Made by a program: the position numbers and the translations under genes
Source: an uncultured Oscillospiraceae bacterium
Lineage (GTDB): Bacteria > Bacillota > Clostridia > Oscillospirales > Oscillospiraceae
Direction of reading: 5' to 3'
Length of the DNA: 14,750 nucleotides
NCBI GenBank assembly: GCA_958438185.1
Contig: CAUBQU010000006.1
Location: forward strand, 1-14,750
Shown: positions 1 to 7,183 of the stretch, in pieces
Numbering within the stretch: the stretch's first letter is position 1
Layout of the letters: the number at the start of each line of letters is the position of its first letter
The notes under the pieces: model-generated
Database searches by the model: none
Told to the model about the DNA's origin: nothing
The model's input: only the letters and a program-made list of their open reading frames with translations

Positions 1-1116
1 ATGGCCGATTTGGAGGACCATAAGATCACCATCATCGGCAGCGATCTGGACAGCGGCGAGAAGGAATTTGCCCTGGCGACGTATGTCGAGGTCGCGGGCA
101 AGAAGATGCAGGTGGACTTTGAATCCGTCATCGAGCGGAAGATCCATACCTGGTTCAACTACATGGAAGGCGTCATGCACACCGGCCAGCGCAACCAGAT
201 CCGCATCCGCGTCAGCAACGACGCTTTGGAAAAGGGCCTGCGGCTGAAGGACTTTGCCGAGGTGCTGTACCATATGATCATGGACGAATTCGACGCCGTC
301 GTCGACAAGTGTCAGGTGACGCTGGTGACGGATCGCGCCCAGGTCGAAAAGATTTTGAACGAAGAGGCTATGCCGCGGTATAACAAGCGCGACGATCGCC
401 TGGCTTCGATGACGGACGAGGCGGTGGACCGCTTCTATACCTGCATCCTGTGCCAGTCCTTCGCCCCGGCGCACTGCTGTGTCGTCACCCCGGAGCGGCT
501 GGGCCTGTGCGGCGCGGTCTCCTGGCTGGATGCCAAGGCGACCCACGAGCTCAACCCCAACGGCCCCTGCCAGCCCATTATGAAGGAAGGCTGCCTGGAC
601 GAGCGGACGGGCCGGTATGAGACGGTCAACAAGATGGTCAACGAGGCGACCCACGGCGCCGTCGATTCCGTGACGCTGTACTCCATCCTGGAAGACCCGA
701 TGACCTCCTGCGGCTGCTTCGAATGCATCTGCGGCATCGAGCCGATGTCCAACGGCTTTATCGTCGTCAACCGCGAATTCAAGGGCATGACTCCGGCGGG
801 CATGACCTTCGGCGAGCTGGCCTCCTGCACCGGCGGCGGCGTTCAGACGCCGGGCTACATGGGCCACGGGCGGCACTTCATCTCCTCGAAGAAGTTTATC
901 CATGCCGAGGGCGGCATCAAGCGTATCGTCTGGATGCCGAAGGAATTGAAGGATGACGTCGCTGAAAAGCTGAACAAGACGGCCATGGAGCTCTATGGCA
1001 TTGAAAACTTCACGGACTATATCGCTGACGAGACCATCTGCACCGACTGCGAGGAGCTGCTGAACTTCCTGACGGAAAAGGGCCACCCCGTGCTGGAGAT
1101 GGAACCGCTGATGTAA
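1..1116 (+). CDS. acsB: Acetyl-CoA synthase (CODH/ACS beta subunit), C-terminal part, 5' end cut by window
   Basis: Catalytic subunit of acetyl-CoA synthase. It condenses CO, a methyl group from the corrinoid iron-sulfur protein, and CoA into acetyl-CoA in the cytoplasm. The 371 visible residues match domains 2-3 of bacterial AcsB. The A-cluster ligands are all present: C148, C151, C160 and C170 for the [4Fe-4S] cluster (pattern CxxCx8Cx9C), and C237-G-C239, which binds the two nickel atoms. These sit exactly 358 residues earlier than the Moorella numbering (C506/509/518/528/595/597), so about 358 N-terminal residues, including the CODH-contacting domain 1, are missing. The window happens to begin on an in-frame ATG. 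I read this as an internal Met with the real start upstream, not as a complete gene. The C-terminus (GHPVLEMEPLM) is intact. The RACo gene follows after 108 nt containing a perfect hairpin. Family assignment is very secure; completeness is unknown. Confidence 0.95.
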   Translation: MADLEDHKITIIGSDLDSGEKEFALATYVEVAGKKMQVDFESVIERKIHTWFNYMEGVMHTGQRNQIRIRVSNDALEKGLRLKDFAEVLYHMIMDEFDAVVDKCQVTLVTDRAQVEKILNEEAMPRYNKRDDRLASMTDEAVDRFYTCILCQSFAPAHCCVVTPERLGLCGAVSWLDAKATHELNPNGPCQPIMKEGCLDERTGRYETVNKMVNEATHGAVDSVTLYSILEDPMTSCGCFECICGIEPMSNGFIVVNREFKGMTPAGMTFGELASCTGGGVQTPGYMGHGRHFISSKKFIHAEGGIKRIVWMPKELKDDVAEKLNKTAMELYGIENFTDYIADETICTDCEELLNFLTEKGHPVLEMEPLM

Positions 1117-1137
1117 TTTTGCACAATTGAAACGCCC

Positions 1138-1165
1138 CTTGCGCAGCGCTTCGGCGCTGCGCAAG
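1138..1165 (+). other. Perfect 12-bp hairpin with UUCG loop in the acsB-acsV gap
   Basis: The arms cttgcgcagcgc (1138-1149) and gcgctgcgcaag (1154-1165) are exact reverse complements around a TTCG tetraloop (1150-1153), an exceptionally stable RNA fold. No T-run follows (the next bases are ctagtatttgc), so it is not a classic intrinsic terminator. It more likely stabilises the 3' end of the upstream message or marks a processing site between acsB and acsV. Partial attenuation is also possible. Confidence 0.8.
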
Positions 1166-1224
1166 CTAGTATTTGCAAAGCAAGGCTAAAAAGCAAATCC
1201 AAGAACAGGCAAGAGGATCAAAGC

Positions 1225-3153
1225 ATGTTTGATGTAACCTTTCAAATTGAGGGCGGCGCGCCTGTCGTCGTCCCGGCCAACCGGGGAGATAATCTGTTGG
1301 AGATCGCCCGTGGGGCCAACGTCGCCATTGACGCGCCGTGCTCCGGCAACGGCGCTTGCGGCAAATGCCGCGTGCAGCTGCTGGAAGGGACGCTGGACAG
1401 CCAGCAGACGACGCATATTTCCGACGCCGATTACGCCGCGGGCTGGCGCTTGAGCTGCTGCAGCCATGTCACCGGGGACGTGACCGTCCTGGTGCCGGAT
1501 ATCGCATCGGCCTATCAGCGGCGGATGAAGACGGCGGACCTCTCCTCCGGGGAGGAGATCGCCATTTTTGAGGCGCTGCTGCAGCAGATCCGCAGGGCAG
1601 GGGTGGAGCTTGCAAACCACGCCCGGGTGCTGTCCGTCACCTTAGAGCAGCCGACGCTGGACGACACGATGCCGGACAATGAGCGGCTGGAGCGGGCGCT
1701 CTGCCGCCTGACGGGCTGCAAGCAGTGCGTCATTACATACGACGCCCTGCGGGGCATGGCCCAGGTGCTGCGGGAAAATCAATTCCGCGTCCAGGCCGTG
1801 GCCGACTGCAGCGGCGAATGCTGCACGGTCTATGCCCTGCTGCCGCCGGAACCGGCGGCGCACGCCTGCGCCGTGGCCATTGATATCGGCACAACGACGG
1901 TCTCCGCCGTCTTGGCGGACTGCGAGACGGGGCGGCTGCTGGCCAAGGCGTCCACCGGCAACGGGCAGATCCGCTACGGGGCGGATGTGATCAACCGTAT
2001 CGTCGAGCAGGCGAAGCCCGGCGGGCGGCAGCGGCTGCAGGACGCGATCATCAAAGAGACGCTGACGCCGCTGCTGCAGGCCCTGTGCCGGGATGCGGCG
2101 GTCCCGCCCGCCTGCGTGACGCGGCTTTGCGTCGCGGGCAATACGACGATGAACCATCTGCTGCTGGCCGTTGACGCCGAGCCGGTGCGGATGGAGCCGT
2201 ATATCCCCAGCTTTTTCCGGTTCGACGGCCTGCGGGCCGGGGACCTGGCGCTGCCGGTGCATCCGGATGCGCCGGTGTGGCTGGCCCCGAACATCGGGTC
2301 CTATGTCGGCGGCGATATCACCGCAGGCGCGTTCACGAGCCTGATCTGGAACCGGCCGGAATACGCCTTGTTTATCGACCTGGGGACGAACGGCGAGCTG
2401 GTTTTCGGCAATGAGGACTTTTTGATGTCCTGCGCCTGCTCCGCCGGGCCCGCCTTTGAGGGCGGCGATATCTCCTGCGGCATGCGGGCGACGGACGGCG
2501 CGGTGGAGGCCGTGCAGCTGGAAAAGGAGACCCTGGAGCCGGAGCTGCGCATCGTTGGCCCGGCGGGGCAGCGGCCGGTGGGCATCTGCGGCAGCGGCAT
2601 TATCGACGTCATCGCCGAGCTGTACCGGACCTCCGCCATCGACCCGAAGGGCAATTTCGTCCGGGAGGGCCGCCGCATCGCCCGGGATATCCACGGGATG
2701 GGGCGCTATATCCTGGCCTTTGCTGAGGAATCGGCGACGGGGCGGGAGATCGCCATCACAGAGGTGGACATCGCCTCGTTCATCCGGGCCAAGGGCGCGA
2801 TTTATTCCGCCATTGACACAATGCTCTCCGCGCTGGATTTCACGCCGGAGATGATCGACCGGGTCTATGTCGCGGGCGGCATCGGCAGCGGAATCAATAT
2901 GGAAAATGCCGTGTGCATCGGCATGTTCCCGGATGTACCCCGGGAGAAATTCCGATATATCGGCAATTCCTCCCTGGCCGGGGCCTATGCCATGGCGCTC
3001 TCGGCGGATGCCCGGGCCAAGGTCGGCGAGATCGCTTCCAATATGACGTATATGGAGCTCTCGACCCATCCGGGCTATATGGATAATTTTGTGGCGGCAT
3101 GTTTCCTGCCCCACACGAACCGGGCGCTGTTCCCCTCAAGCAAGCAGGAGTGA
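1225..3153 (+). CDS. acsV: Reductive activator of corrinoid protein (RACo, ASKHA ATPase with ferredoxin domain)
   Basis: ATP-dependent activator that re-reduces the inactive Co(II) form of the corrinoid iron-sulfur protein to Co(I), allowing methyl transfer to acetyl-CoA synthase. The 642 residues show an N-terminal plant-type [2Fe-2S] ferredoxin domain with C39, C45, C48 and C78 or C79. A linker region follows (about 100-210). The C-terminal ASKHA ATPase (DUF4445) domain has a phosphate loop AIDIGTTTVS (218-227), a second phosphate-type motif FIDLGTNGEL (383-392) and an adenosine motif AGGIGSGINMENA (550-562). Length and domain order fit RACo/AcsV. The ATG at 1225 is preceded by an AGAGG Shine-Dalgarno. 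Position directly after acsB agrees with the role. Unusually, the linker carries six extra cysteines (160, 165, 168, 195, 199, 200). Methyltransferase-activating RamA-like proteins are related but normally carry C-terminal ferredoxin domains, so RACo is the better call. Confidence 0.93.
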   Translation: MFDVTFQIEGGAPVVVPANRGDNLLEIARGANVAIDAPCSGNGACGKCRVQLLEGTLDSQQTTHISDADYAAGWRLSCCSHVTGDVTVLVPDIASAYQRRMKTADLSSGEEIAIFEALLQQIRRAGVELANHARVLSVTLEQPTLDDTMPDNERLERALCRLTGCKQCVITYDALRGMAQVLRENQFRVQAVADCSGECCTVYALLPPEPAAHACAVAIDIGTTTVSAVLADCETGRLLAKASTGNGQIRYGADVINRIVEQAKPGGRQRLQDAIIKETLTPLLQALCRDAAVPPACVTRLCVAGNTTMNHLLLAVDAEPVRMEPYIPSFFRFDGLRAGDLALPVHPDAPVWLAPNIGSYVGGDITAGAFTSLIWNRPEYALFIDLGTNGELVFGNEDFLMSCACSAGPAFEGGDISCGMRATDGAVEAVQLEKETLEPELRIVGPAGQRPVGICGSGIIDVIAELYRTSAIDPKGNFVREGRRIARDIHGMGRYILAFAEESATGREIAITEVDIASFIRAKGAIYSAIDTMLSALDFTPEMIDRVYVAGGIGSGINMENAVCIGMFPDVPREKFRYIGNSSLAGAYAMALSADARAKVGEIASNMTYMELSTHPGYMDNFVAACFLPHTNRALFPSSKQE

Positions 3154-3158
3154 TGTGA

Positions 3159-3788
3159 ATGCTGCGGAAGAATCAAAAAGAAGAAATGCCCTTTGCCCAT
3201 TATCTGGCCCAGTACGCCGGGCTGGACCCGGCGGAGGTGACGGCCCGCCTGGGCGGGGATGTTACGTTTGACGGCGAAGCCTTCGGCCTCTCATTTTTGG
3301 GGCGGCCCTACCGGCTGACCTGGCCGGACTATGCCATTGCAAGCCCAGAGCCTGCGGCGCTGGCGCTGCGCAAAATGCCGGCGCAGACTTTTCTGCTGCG
3401 GTATTTGGAGCGGGGGCAGCAGATCCCCTTCGGCGGGGCCTGGTTGAATTTCCGCCAGCTGCCCTGGGGGGAGGTCTATGTCAAGACCTTCAGCGGCCGG
3501 TGTCTGGGCCGGGCAGCCGGGGTATTCGGCAATGCGCTGCCGGCCTTTTCCGACGCCTGCCGCGCCTTGGGCGGCGTGCCCATCCCGGGGGCGGACGCCG
3601 GGTTTGAGCTGCCGGTCATCGGCCCGTACCGGATGCGAATCCTGCTCTGGGCCGGGGACGATGAATTCCCCGCCAGCGCGCAGATCCTGTATTCTGACCA
3701 ATTCACCTGCGGCTTTACCGCGGAGGACAGCGTCGTCGCAGCGGAGCTGCTGCTCGATAGCCTCTGCGCTCTGCTGCCGCGGAACTAA
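3159..3788 (+). CDS. DUF3786 domain protein, function unknown
   Basis: A 209-residue soluble protein that I assign to the DUF3786 family. Family-like stretches are [13 protein letters not shown] (46-58), the W95-to-C115 block ending [10 protein letters not shown], and a [13 protein letters not shown] segment (166-178). No signal peptide, membrane segment or known catalytic motif is visible. Cysteines occur at 115, 134, 184 and 203 but are scattered and do not form a cluster motif. The start at 3159 is supported by AGGAG at 3146-3150, 8 nt upstream; the later Met10 lacks a comparable site. The gene begins 5 nt after the RACo stop, so it is almost certainly co-transcribed and probably translationally coupled. 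DUF3786 genes are, from memory, found beside CODH/ACS and corrinoid genes in other anaerobes. A helper role in corrinoid-protein or acetyl-CoA synthase function is inference only. Confidence 0.8.
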   Translation: MLRKNQKEEMPFAHYLAQYAGLDPAEVTARLGGDVTFDGEAFGLSFLGRPYRLTWPDYAIASPEPAALALRKMPAQTFLLRYLERGQQIPFGGAWLNFRQLPWGEVYVKTFSGRCLGRAAGVFGNALPAFSDACRALGGVPIPGADAGFELPVIGPYRMRILLWAGDDEFPASAQILYSDQFTCGFTAEDSVVAAELLLDSLCALLPRN

Positions 3789-3835
3789 GCAAAGAGAAAC
3801 AACCTGCCGGTATGGCAGATCGCGTATTTTCAAAA

Positions 3836-3841
3836 AAGGAG
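3836..3841 (+). promoter_or_regulatory. Shine-Dalgarno fixing the fhs start
   Basis: AAGGAG lies 9 nt before the ATG at 3851. It rules out the upstream in-frame ATG at 3812, which has no such site and would add 13 residues that are not part of the family. Confidence 0.85.
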
Positions 3842-3850
3842 TGTATCACG

Positions 3851-5527
3851 ATGGCAACTTACAAATCTGATATTGAAATCGCGCAGGAGACGAAAATGTG
3901 GCCCATCGCCCAGGTCGCGGAAGCGGCAGGGGTGGATGAGAAGTATTTGGAGCAGTACGGCAAGTACAAGGCCAAGGTCGATTATAACCTGCTCAAGGAG
4001 GTCAAGCGCCCCGACGGCAAGCTGATTCTGGTCACCGCTATCAACCCGACTCCCGCCGGGGAGGGCAAGACGACAACGACCGTCGGCCTGGCCGACGGCA
4101 TGAAGAAGCTGGGCAAAAACGTTATGGTTGCGCTGCGGGAGCCCTCTCTGGGGCCGGTCTTCGGCATCAAGGGCGGCGCAGCGGGCGGCGGCTATGCCCA
4201 GGTCGTCCCGATGGAGGATATCAACCTGCATTTCACCGGCGATTTCCACGCCATCGGCGCGGCGAACAACCTGCTGGCGGCGATGCTGGATAACCATATT
4301 TACCAGGGCAACAAGCTGGGCATCGACCCGCGGCGGATCACCTGGAAGCGCTGCGTCGATATGAACGACCGGCAGCTGCGCTTTGTCGTCGACGGCCTGG
4401 GCGGCCGGGTCAACGGCGTGCCCCGGGAGGACGGGTATGATATCACCGTCGCCTCTGAGATCATGGCGGTGCTGTGTCTGGCGTCGGACATCAACGATCT
4501 GAAGGCCCGGCTGGGGCGGATCATCGTCGGCTATACCTATGACGAAAAGCCCGTCACAGCGGCGGACCTGCATGCCCAGGGGGCCATGGCGGCCCTGCTG
4601 AAGGACGCCCTCAAGCCGAACCTCGTCCAGACGCTGGAGCACACCCCGGCGTTTGTCCATGGCGGACCGTTTGCCAATATCGCCCACGGCTGCAACTCCG
4701 TGACAGCGACGAAGATCGCCCGCCGTCTGGCCGATTACACCATCACGGAAGCCGGCTTCGGCGCGGACCTGGGCGCGGAGAAATTCCTGGATATCAAGTG
4801 CCGCATGGCAGGCCTGAAGCCGGACTGCGTCGTCATCGTCGCGACGGCCCGGGCGCTGAAGTACAACGGCGGCGTTCCCAAGACGGAGACGGGCAAGGAG
4901 AATCTGGAAGCGCTGGAAAAGGGCCTTCCGAACCTGTTGAAGCACGTTTCCAATATCACAAATGTCTACCATCTGCCCTGCGTCGTGGCCATCAACCGCT
5001 TCCCGCAGGATACGGAGGCGGAGCTGGCGCTGATCCGCGAGAAATGCCAGGCCCTGGGCGTCAATGTGGCCCTGTCGGAGGTCTGGGGCAAGGGCGGCGA
5101 CGGTGGCATCGAGCTGGCCGAGGAGGTCATCCGCCTGTGCGACGCGCCGAACGATTTCACCTTTGCCTATGATCTGGACCTCAGCATTGAGGAGAAGATC
5201 AAGGCTATCGTCACGAAGATCTACGGCGGCAAGGACGTCGTCTTCACGGCCAACGCCCAAAAGCAGATCCGCCAGATGAACGCCCTGGGCTTTGACAAGC
5301 TGCCTATCTGCATGGCCAAGACCCAGTACTCCCTGACGGACGACCCGACGAAGCTGGGCGCGCCGGAGGGCTTCACCATCACCGTCCGCAATATCAAGGT
5401 CTCGGCGGGCGCGGGCTTCCTGGTCGCGCTGACGGGCGATATTATGACGATGCCCGGCCTGCCGAAGGTCCCGGCGGCCGAGCGCATCGACGTGGACGAG
5501 AACGGCAAGATCTCCGGCCTGTTCTGA
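3851..5527 (+). CDS. fhs: Formate-tetrahydrofolate ligase (10-formyl-THF synthetase)
   Basis: Joins formate and THF with ATP to give 10-formyl-THF, the entry step of the methyl branch of the Wood-Ljungdahl pathway. Starting at 3851 the protein has 558 residues, the usual family size. Visible motifs are the P-loop [10 protein letters not shown] (67-76), the first family signature [11 protein letters not shown] (105-115) followed by the [15 protein letters not shown] substrate region (127-141), and the second signature [12 protein letters not shown] (330-341). The 62-nt gap from the DUF3786 gene has no terminator, so it is probably in the same operon as acsB and acsV. The next two genes, fchA and the folD homologue, catalyse the next two steps in order. 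No truncation or frameshift is seen. Identification is secure. Confidence 0.98.
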   Translation: MATYKSDIEIAQETKMWPIAQVAEAAGVDEKYLEQYGKYKAKVDYNLLKEVKRPDGKLILVTAINPTPAGEGKTTTTVGLADGMKKLGKNVMVALREPSLGPVFGIKGGAAGGGYAQVVPMEDINLHFTGDFHAIGAANNLLAAMLDNHIYQGNKLGIDPRRITWKRCVDMNDRQLRFVVDGLGGRVNGVPREDGYDITVASEIMAVLCLASDINDLKARLGRIIVGYTYDEKPVTAADLHAQGAMAALLKDALKPNLVQTLEHTPAFVHGGPFANIAHGCNSVTATKIARRLADYTITEAGFGADLGAEKFLDIKCRMAGLKPDCVVIVATARALKYNGGVPKTETGKENLEALEKGLPNLLKHVSNITNVYHLPCVVAINRFPQDTEAELALIREKCQALGVNVALSEVWGKGGDGGIELAEEVIRLCDAPNDFTFAYDLDLSIEEKIKAIVTKIYGGKDVVFTANAQKQIRQMNALGFDKLPICMAKTQYSLTDDPTKLGAPEGFTITVRNIKVSAGAGFLVALTGDIMTMPGLPKVPAAERIDVDENGKISGLF

Positions 5528-5559
5528 TACCGGATTTCCTGCTGGAATAGATACGATCC

Positions 5560-5587
5560 CTGCCCCGGCGCAGCCGCGCCGGGGCAG
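5560..5587 (+). other. Perfect 12-bp GC hairpin in the fhs-fchA gap
   Basis: The arms ctgccccggcgc (5560-5571) and gcgccggggcag (5576-5587) are exact reverse complements with a 4-nt loop (agcc). The hairpin is followed by purines (gagagaagaagg) and the fchA Shine-Dalgarno, with no T-run, so termination is unlikely. It may be a 3'-end stabiliser or processing element, resembling those after acsB and fchA. Confidence 0.75.
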
Positions 5588-5610
5588 GAGAGAAGAAGGA
5601 GCGTTACCCC

Positions 5611-6249
5611 ATGGAGAAACTGCAAGATAAAACGCTGGAATCCTGCCGCGCTTTTGTTGCGCGGGTGGCTTCCAGCGAACCGGCCCCGGGGGGCGGCGGC
5701 GCGGCAGCGCTGGTCGGCGCCGTCGGCACGGCGCTGGGGAATATGGTCGGCAGCTTGACGGTCGGCAAGAAGAAATATGCCGCCGTCGAGGCGGAGATCC
5801 AAGCGCTGATGGACCAGTGCCAGGCCCTGGAGGCGCAGCTGCTGGACCAGGTCGCCGCGGATGAGGCAGGCTTTTTGCCCCTGGCCAAGGCCTACGGCAT
5901 CCCGAAGGATGACCCGGCGCGGCCGGAAGTTTTAGAGCAGGCGACGGTGGCGGCCTGCGCTGTCCCGATGCGGATCATGACCCTCTGCTGCCAGGCCATC
6001 GACGCCATCGCCGTTTTTGCGGAGAAGGGCTCCCGCCTGGCGGTCTCAGATGCCGGGTGCGGCGCGGTCTGCTGCAAGGCGGCGCTGCAGGCGGCGTCGC
6101 TGAATGTCTTTATCAACACGAAAACGCTGCGCGACCGCGCCAAGGCGGAGGAACTGAACGCGCAATGCTTTGCAATGCTCCGGGAATACGGCCAAAAGGC
6201 CGACAGCGTCTATGACGCGGTGCAAAAGAGCTTTTTCCCGGAGGTGTAA
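5611..6249 (+). CDS. fchA: Methenyl-THF cyclohydrolase, cyclodeaminase/cyclohydrolase family
   Basis: Member of the formimidoyl-THF cyclodeaminase / methenyl-THF cyclohydrolase family. In this operon the expected reaction is interconversion of 10-formyl-THF and 5,10-methenyl-THF, the step between Fhs and FolD. The 212-residue, mostly helical protein is the usual single-domain length. It shows the glycine-rich PAPGGGG loop (24-30), VGKKKY (51-56), SDAGCGA (146-152, normally SDAGxAA) and NVFINT (165-170). The ATG at 5611 has AAGGAG 9 nt upstream. Cyclodeaminase use in histidine or purine degradation is the alternative, but no such genes are nearby, and the neighbouring FolD homologue appears to have lost its own cyclohydrolase residues, which makes this gene the likely supplier of that activity. 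Confidence 0.93.
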   Translation: MEKLQDKTLESCRAFVARVASSEPAPGGGGAAALVGAVGTALGNMVGSLTVGKKKYAAVEAEIQALMDQCQALEAQLLDQVAADEAGFLPLAKAYGIPKDDPARPEVLEQATVAACAVPMRIMTLCCQAIDAIAVFAEKGSRLAVSDAGCGAVCCKAALQAASLNVFINTKTLRDRAKAEELNAQCFAMLREYGQKADSVYDAVQKSFFPEV

Positions 6250-6258
6250 CAGACAAAA

Positions 6259-6276
6259 GCCCCGCAGGGGCGGGGC
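6259..6276 (+). other. Short GC hairpin in the fchA-folD gap
   Basis: gccccgc (6259-6265) pairs with gcggggc (6270-6276) over a 4-nt loop, 7 bp in all. It is followed by agaaagaagg, which includes the folD ribosome binding site, and not by a T-run. It resembles the hairpins after acsB and fhs but is weaker. Confidence 0.6.
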
Positions 6277-6294
6277 AGAAAGAAGGTTCTAACG

Positions 6295-7167
6295 ATGGCA
6301 AAACAGCTATTGGGTAAGGAAGTCACAGCGGCGATGAACGAAAAGCTCCAGGCGAAGGTCGCAGAGCTTAAAGAAAAGGGCGTCACGCCGAAGCTGGGGA
6401 TCATCCGCTGCGGCGAGAATCCCTCGGACCTCTCCTATGAAAAGGGGGCCATGTCCCGGGCGGCGCTCATCGGCGTCGAGGTCGAGCGGTTCCTGCTGCC
6501 GGAGGATGTGACGAAGGAGGCGCTGATCGCCCAGATCGAGGCGCTGAATGCCGACGCATCCATCCACGGCGTGCTGCTGTTCCGGCCGCTGCCGAAGCAT
6601 TTGAAGGATGTGCAGAGCGAGATCTGCAATCATCTGCGCCCGGAGAAGGACATTGACTGCATGACGGACCTCAGCAACGCCGGGGTCTTTATGGGCAAGC
6701 AGCTGGGCTTTGCCCCGTGTACGCCCCAGGCGTGTATGGAAATTCTCGATCACTACGGCATTGACTGCAAGGGCAAGACGGCTGTCGTCATCGGGCGCAG
6801 CCTCGTCGTGGGCCGCCCGGCGGCGATGATGCTGATGCAGCGCAACGCGACTGTCACCATCTGCCACACCAAGACGGTGGACACCGCCGCCGTCGCCCGG
6901 CAGGCGGATATCCTCGTCACCGCGGCAGGCGTCCTGAACAGCCTGACAGCGGACTATGTCCGGCCCGGGCAGATCGTCATCGACGTCTCCATCAACTGGG
7001 ACCCGACGAAGAAGGACGGCAAGGGCGGCATCGCGGGGGACGCGGACTTTGCCGCTGTCGAGCCCATTGTCGAGGCCATTACGCCGGTGCCCGGCGGGGT
7101 CGGCGCGGTGACGACGTCTGTCCTCATCGGCCATGTCGTCGAGGCGGCGGCGCGGACGCTGCAATAA
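6295..7167 (+). CDS. folD: Methylene-THF dehydrogenase, FolD family, probably without cyclohydrolase activity
   Basis: FolD-family enzyme of 290 residues. The expected role is NAD(P)-linked interconversion of 5,10-methenyl- and 5,10-methylene-THF, after FchA in the methyl branch. The nucleotide-binding motif IGRSLVVGRP (166-175), KDID (118-121) and PVPGGVGAVTT (264-274; usually PGGVGPMT) are clear. The substrate-site tyrosine is kept (Y48), but the residue four places on, where bifunctional FolD has the catalytic lysine (E. coli K56), is A52. The usual QLPLP is FRPLP (96-100), so the conserved glutamine is gone too. By comparison with the family I infer a monofunctional dehydrogenase, consistent with fchA next door. 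Cofactor choice (NAD or NADP) cannot be settled here. The start has GAAGG 8 nt upstream. The membrane-channel gene follows after 16 nt. Confidence 0.93.
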   Translation: MAKQLLGKEVTAAMNEKLQAKVAELKEKGVTPKLGIIRCGENPSDLSYEKGAMSRAALIGVEVERFLLPEDVTKEALIAQIEALNADASIHGVLLFRPLPKHLKDVQSEICNHLRPEKDIDCMTDLSNAGVFMGKQLGFAPCTPQACMEILDHYGIDCKGKTAVVIGRSLVVGRPAAMMLMQRNATVTICHTKTVDTAAVARQADILVTAAGVLNSLTADYVRPGQIVIDVSINWDPTKKDGKGGIAGDADFAAVEPIVEAITPVPGGVGAVTTSVLIGHVVEAAARTLQ

Positions 7168-7168
7168 C

Positions 7169-7175
7169 AAGGGGG
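7169..7175 (+). promoter_or_regulatory. Shine-Dalgarno fixing the FNT channel start
   Basis: AAGGGGG lies 8 nt before the ATG at 7184. An in-frame ATG at 7133 lies inside folD and would add an arginine-rich N-terminus foreign to the family, so 7184 is preferred. Confidence 0.7.
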
Positions 7176-7183
7176 CGCGCGCC

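Noticed and set aside
1171..1198. Inverted repeat atttgc/gcaaat upstream of acsV, considered as a riboswitch or operator part
   Set aside because: A 6-bp stem with a 16-nt loop and no recognisable aptamer such as a cobalamin element; the gap is too short for one.
1642..3114. 490-codon open frame on the - strand opposite acsV
   Set aside because: Shadow frame caused by GC-rich third positions. The + strand frame encodes a clear RACo protein, while the antisense product is arginine/glycine/histidine-rich with no family motif and no ribosome binding site.
3795..3830. Small inverted repeat ctgcc/ggcag before fhs
   Set aside because: Only 5 bp and not followed by a T-run; could easily arise by chance in GC-rich sequence.
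3830..5260. 476-codon open frame on the - strand opposite fhs
   Set aside because: Antisense shadow of a highly conserved gene; composition is low-complexity Asp/Arg/Leu/Val-rich and no motif is recognisable.
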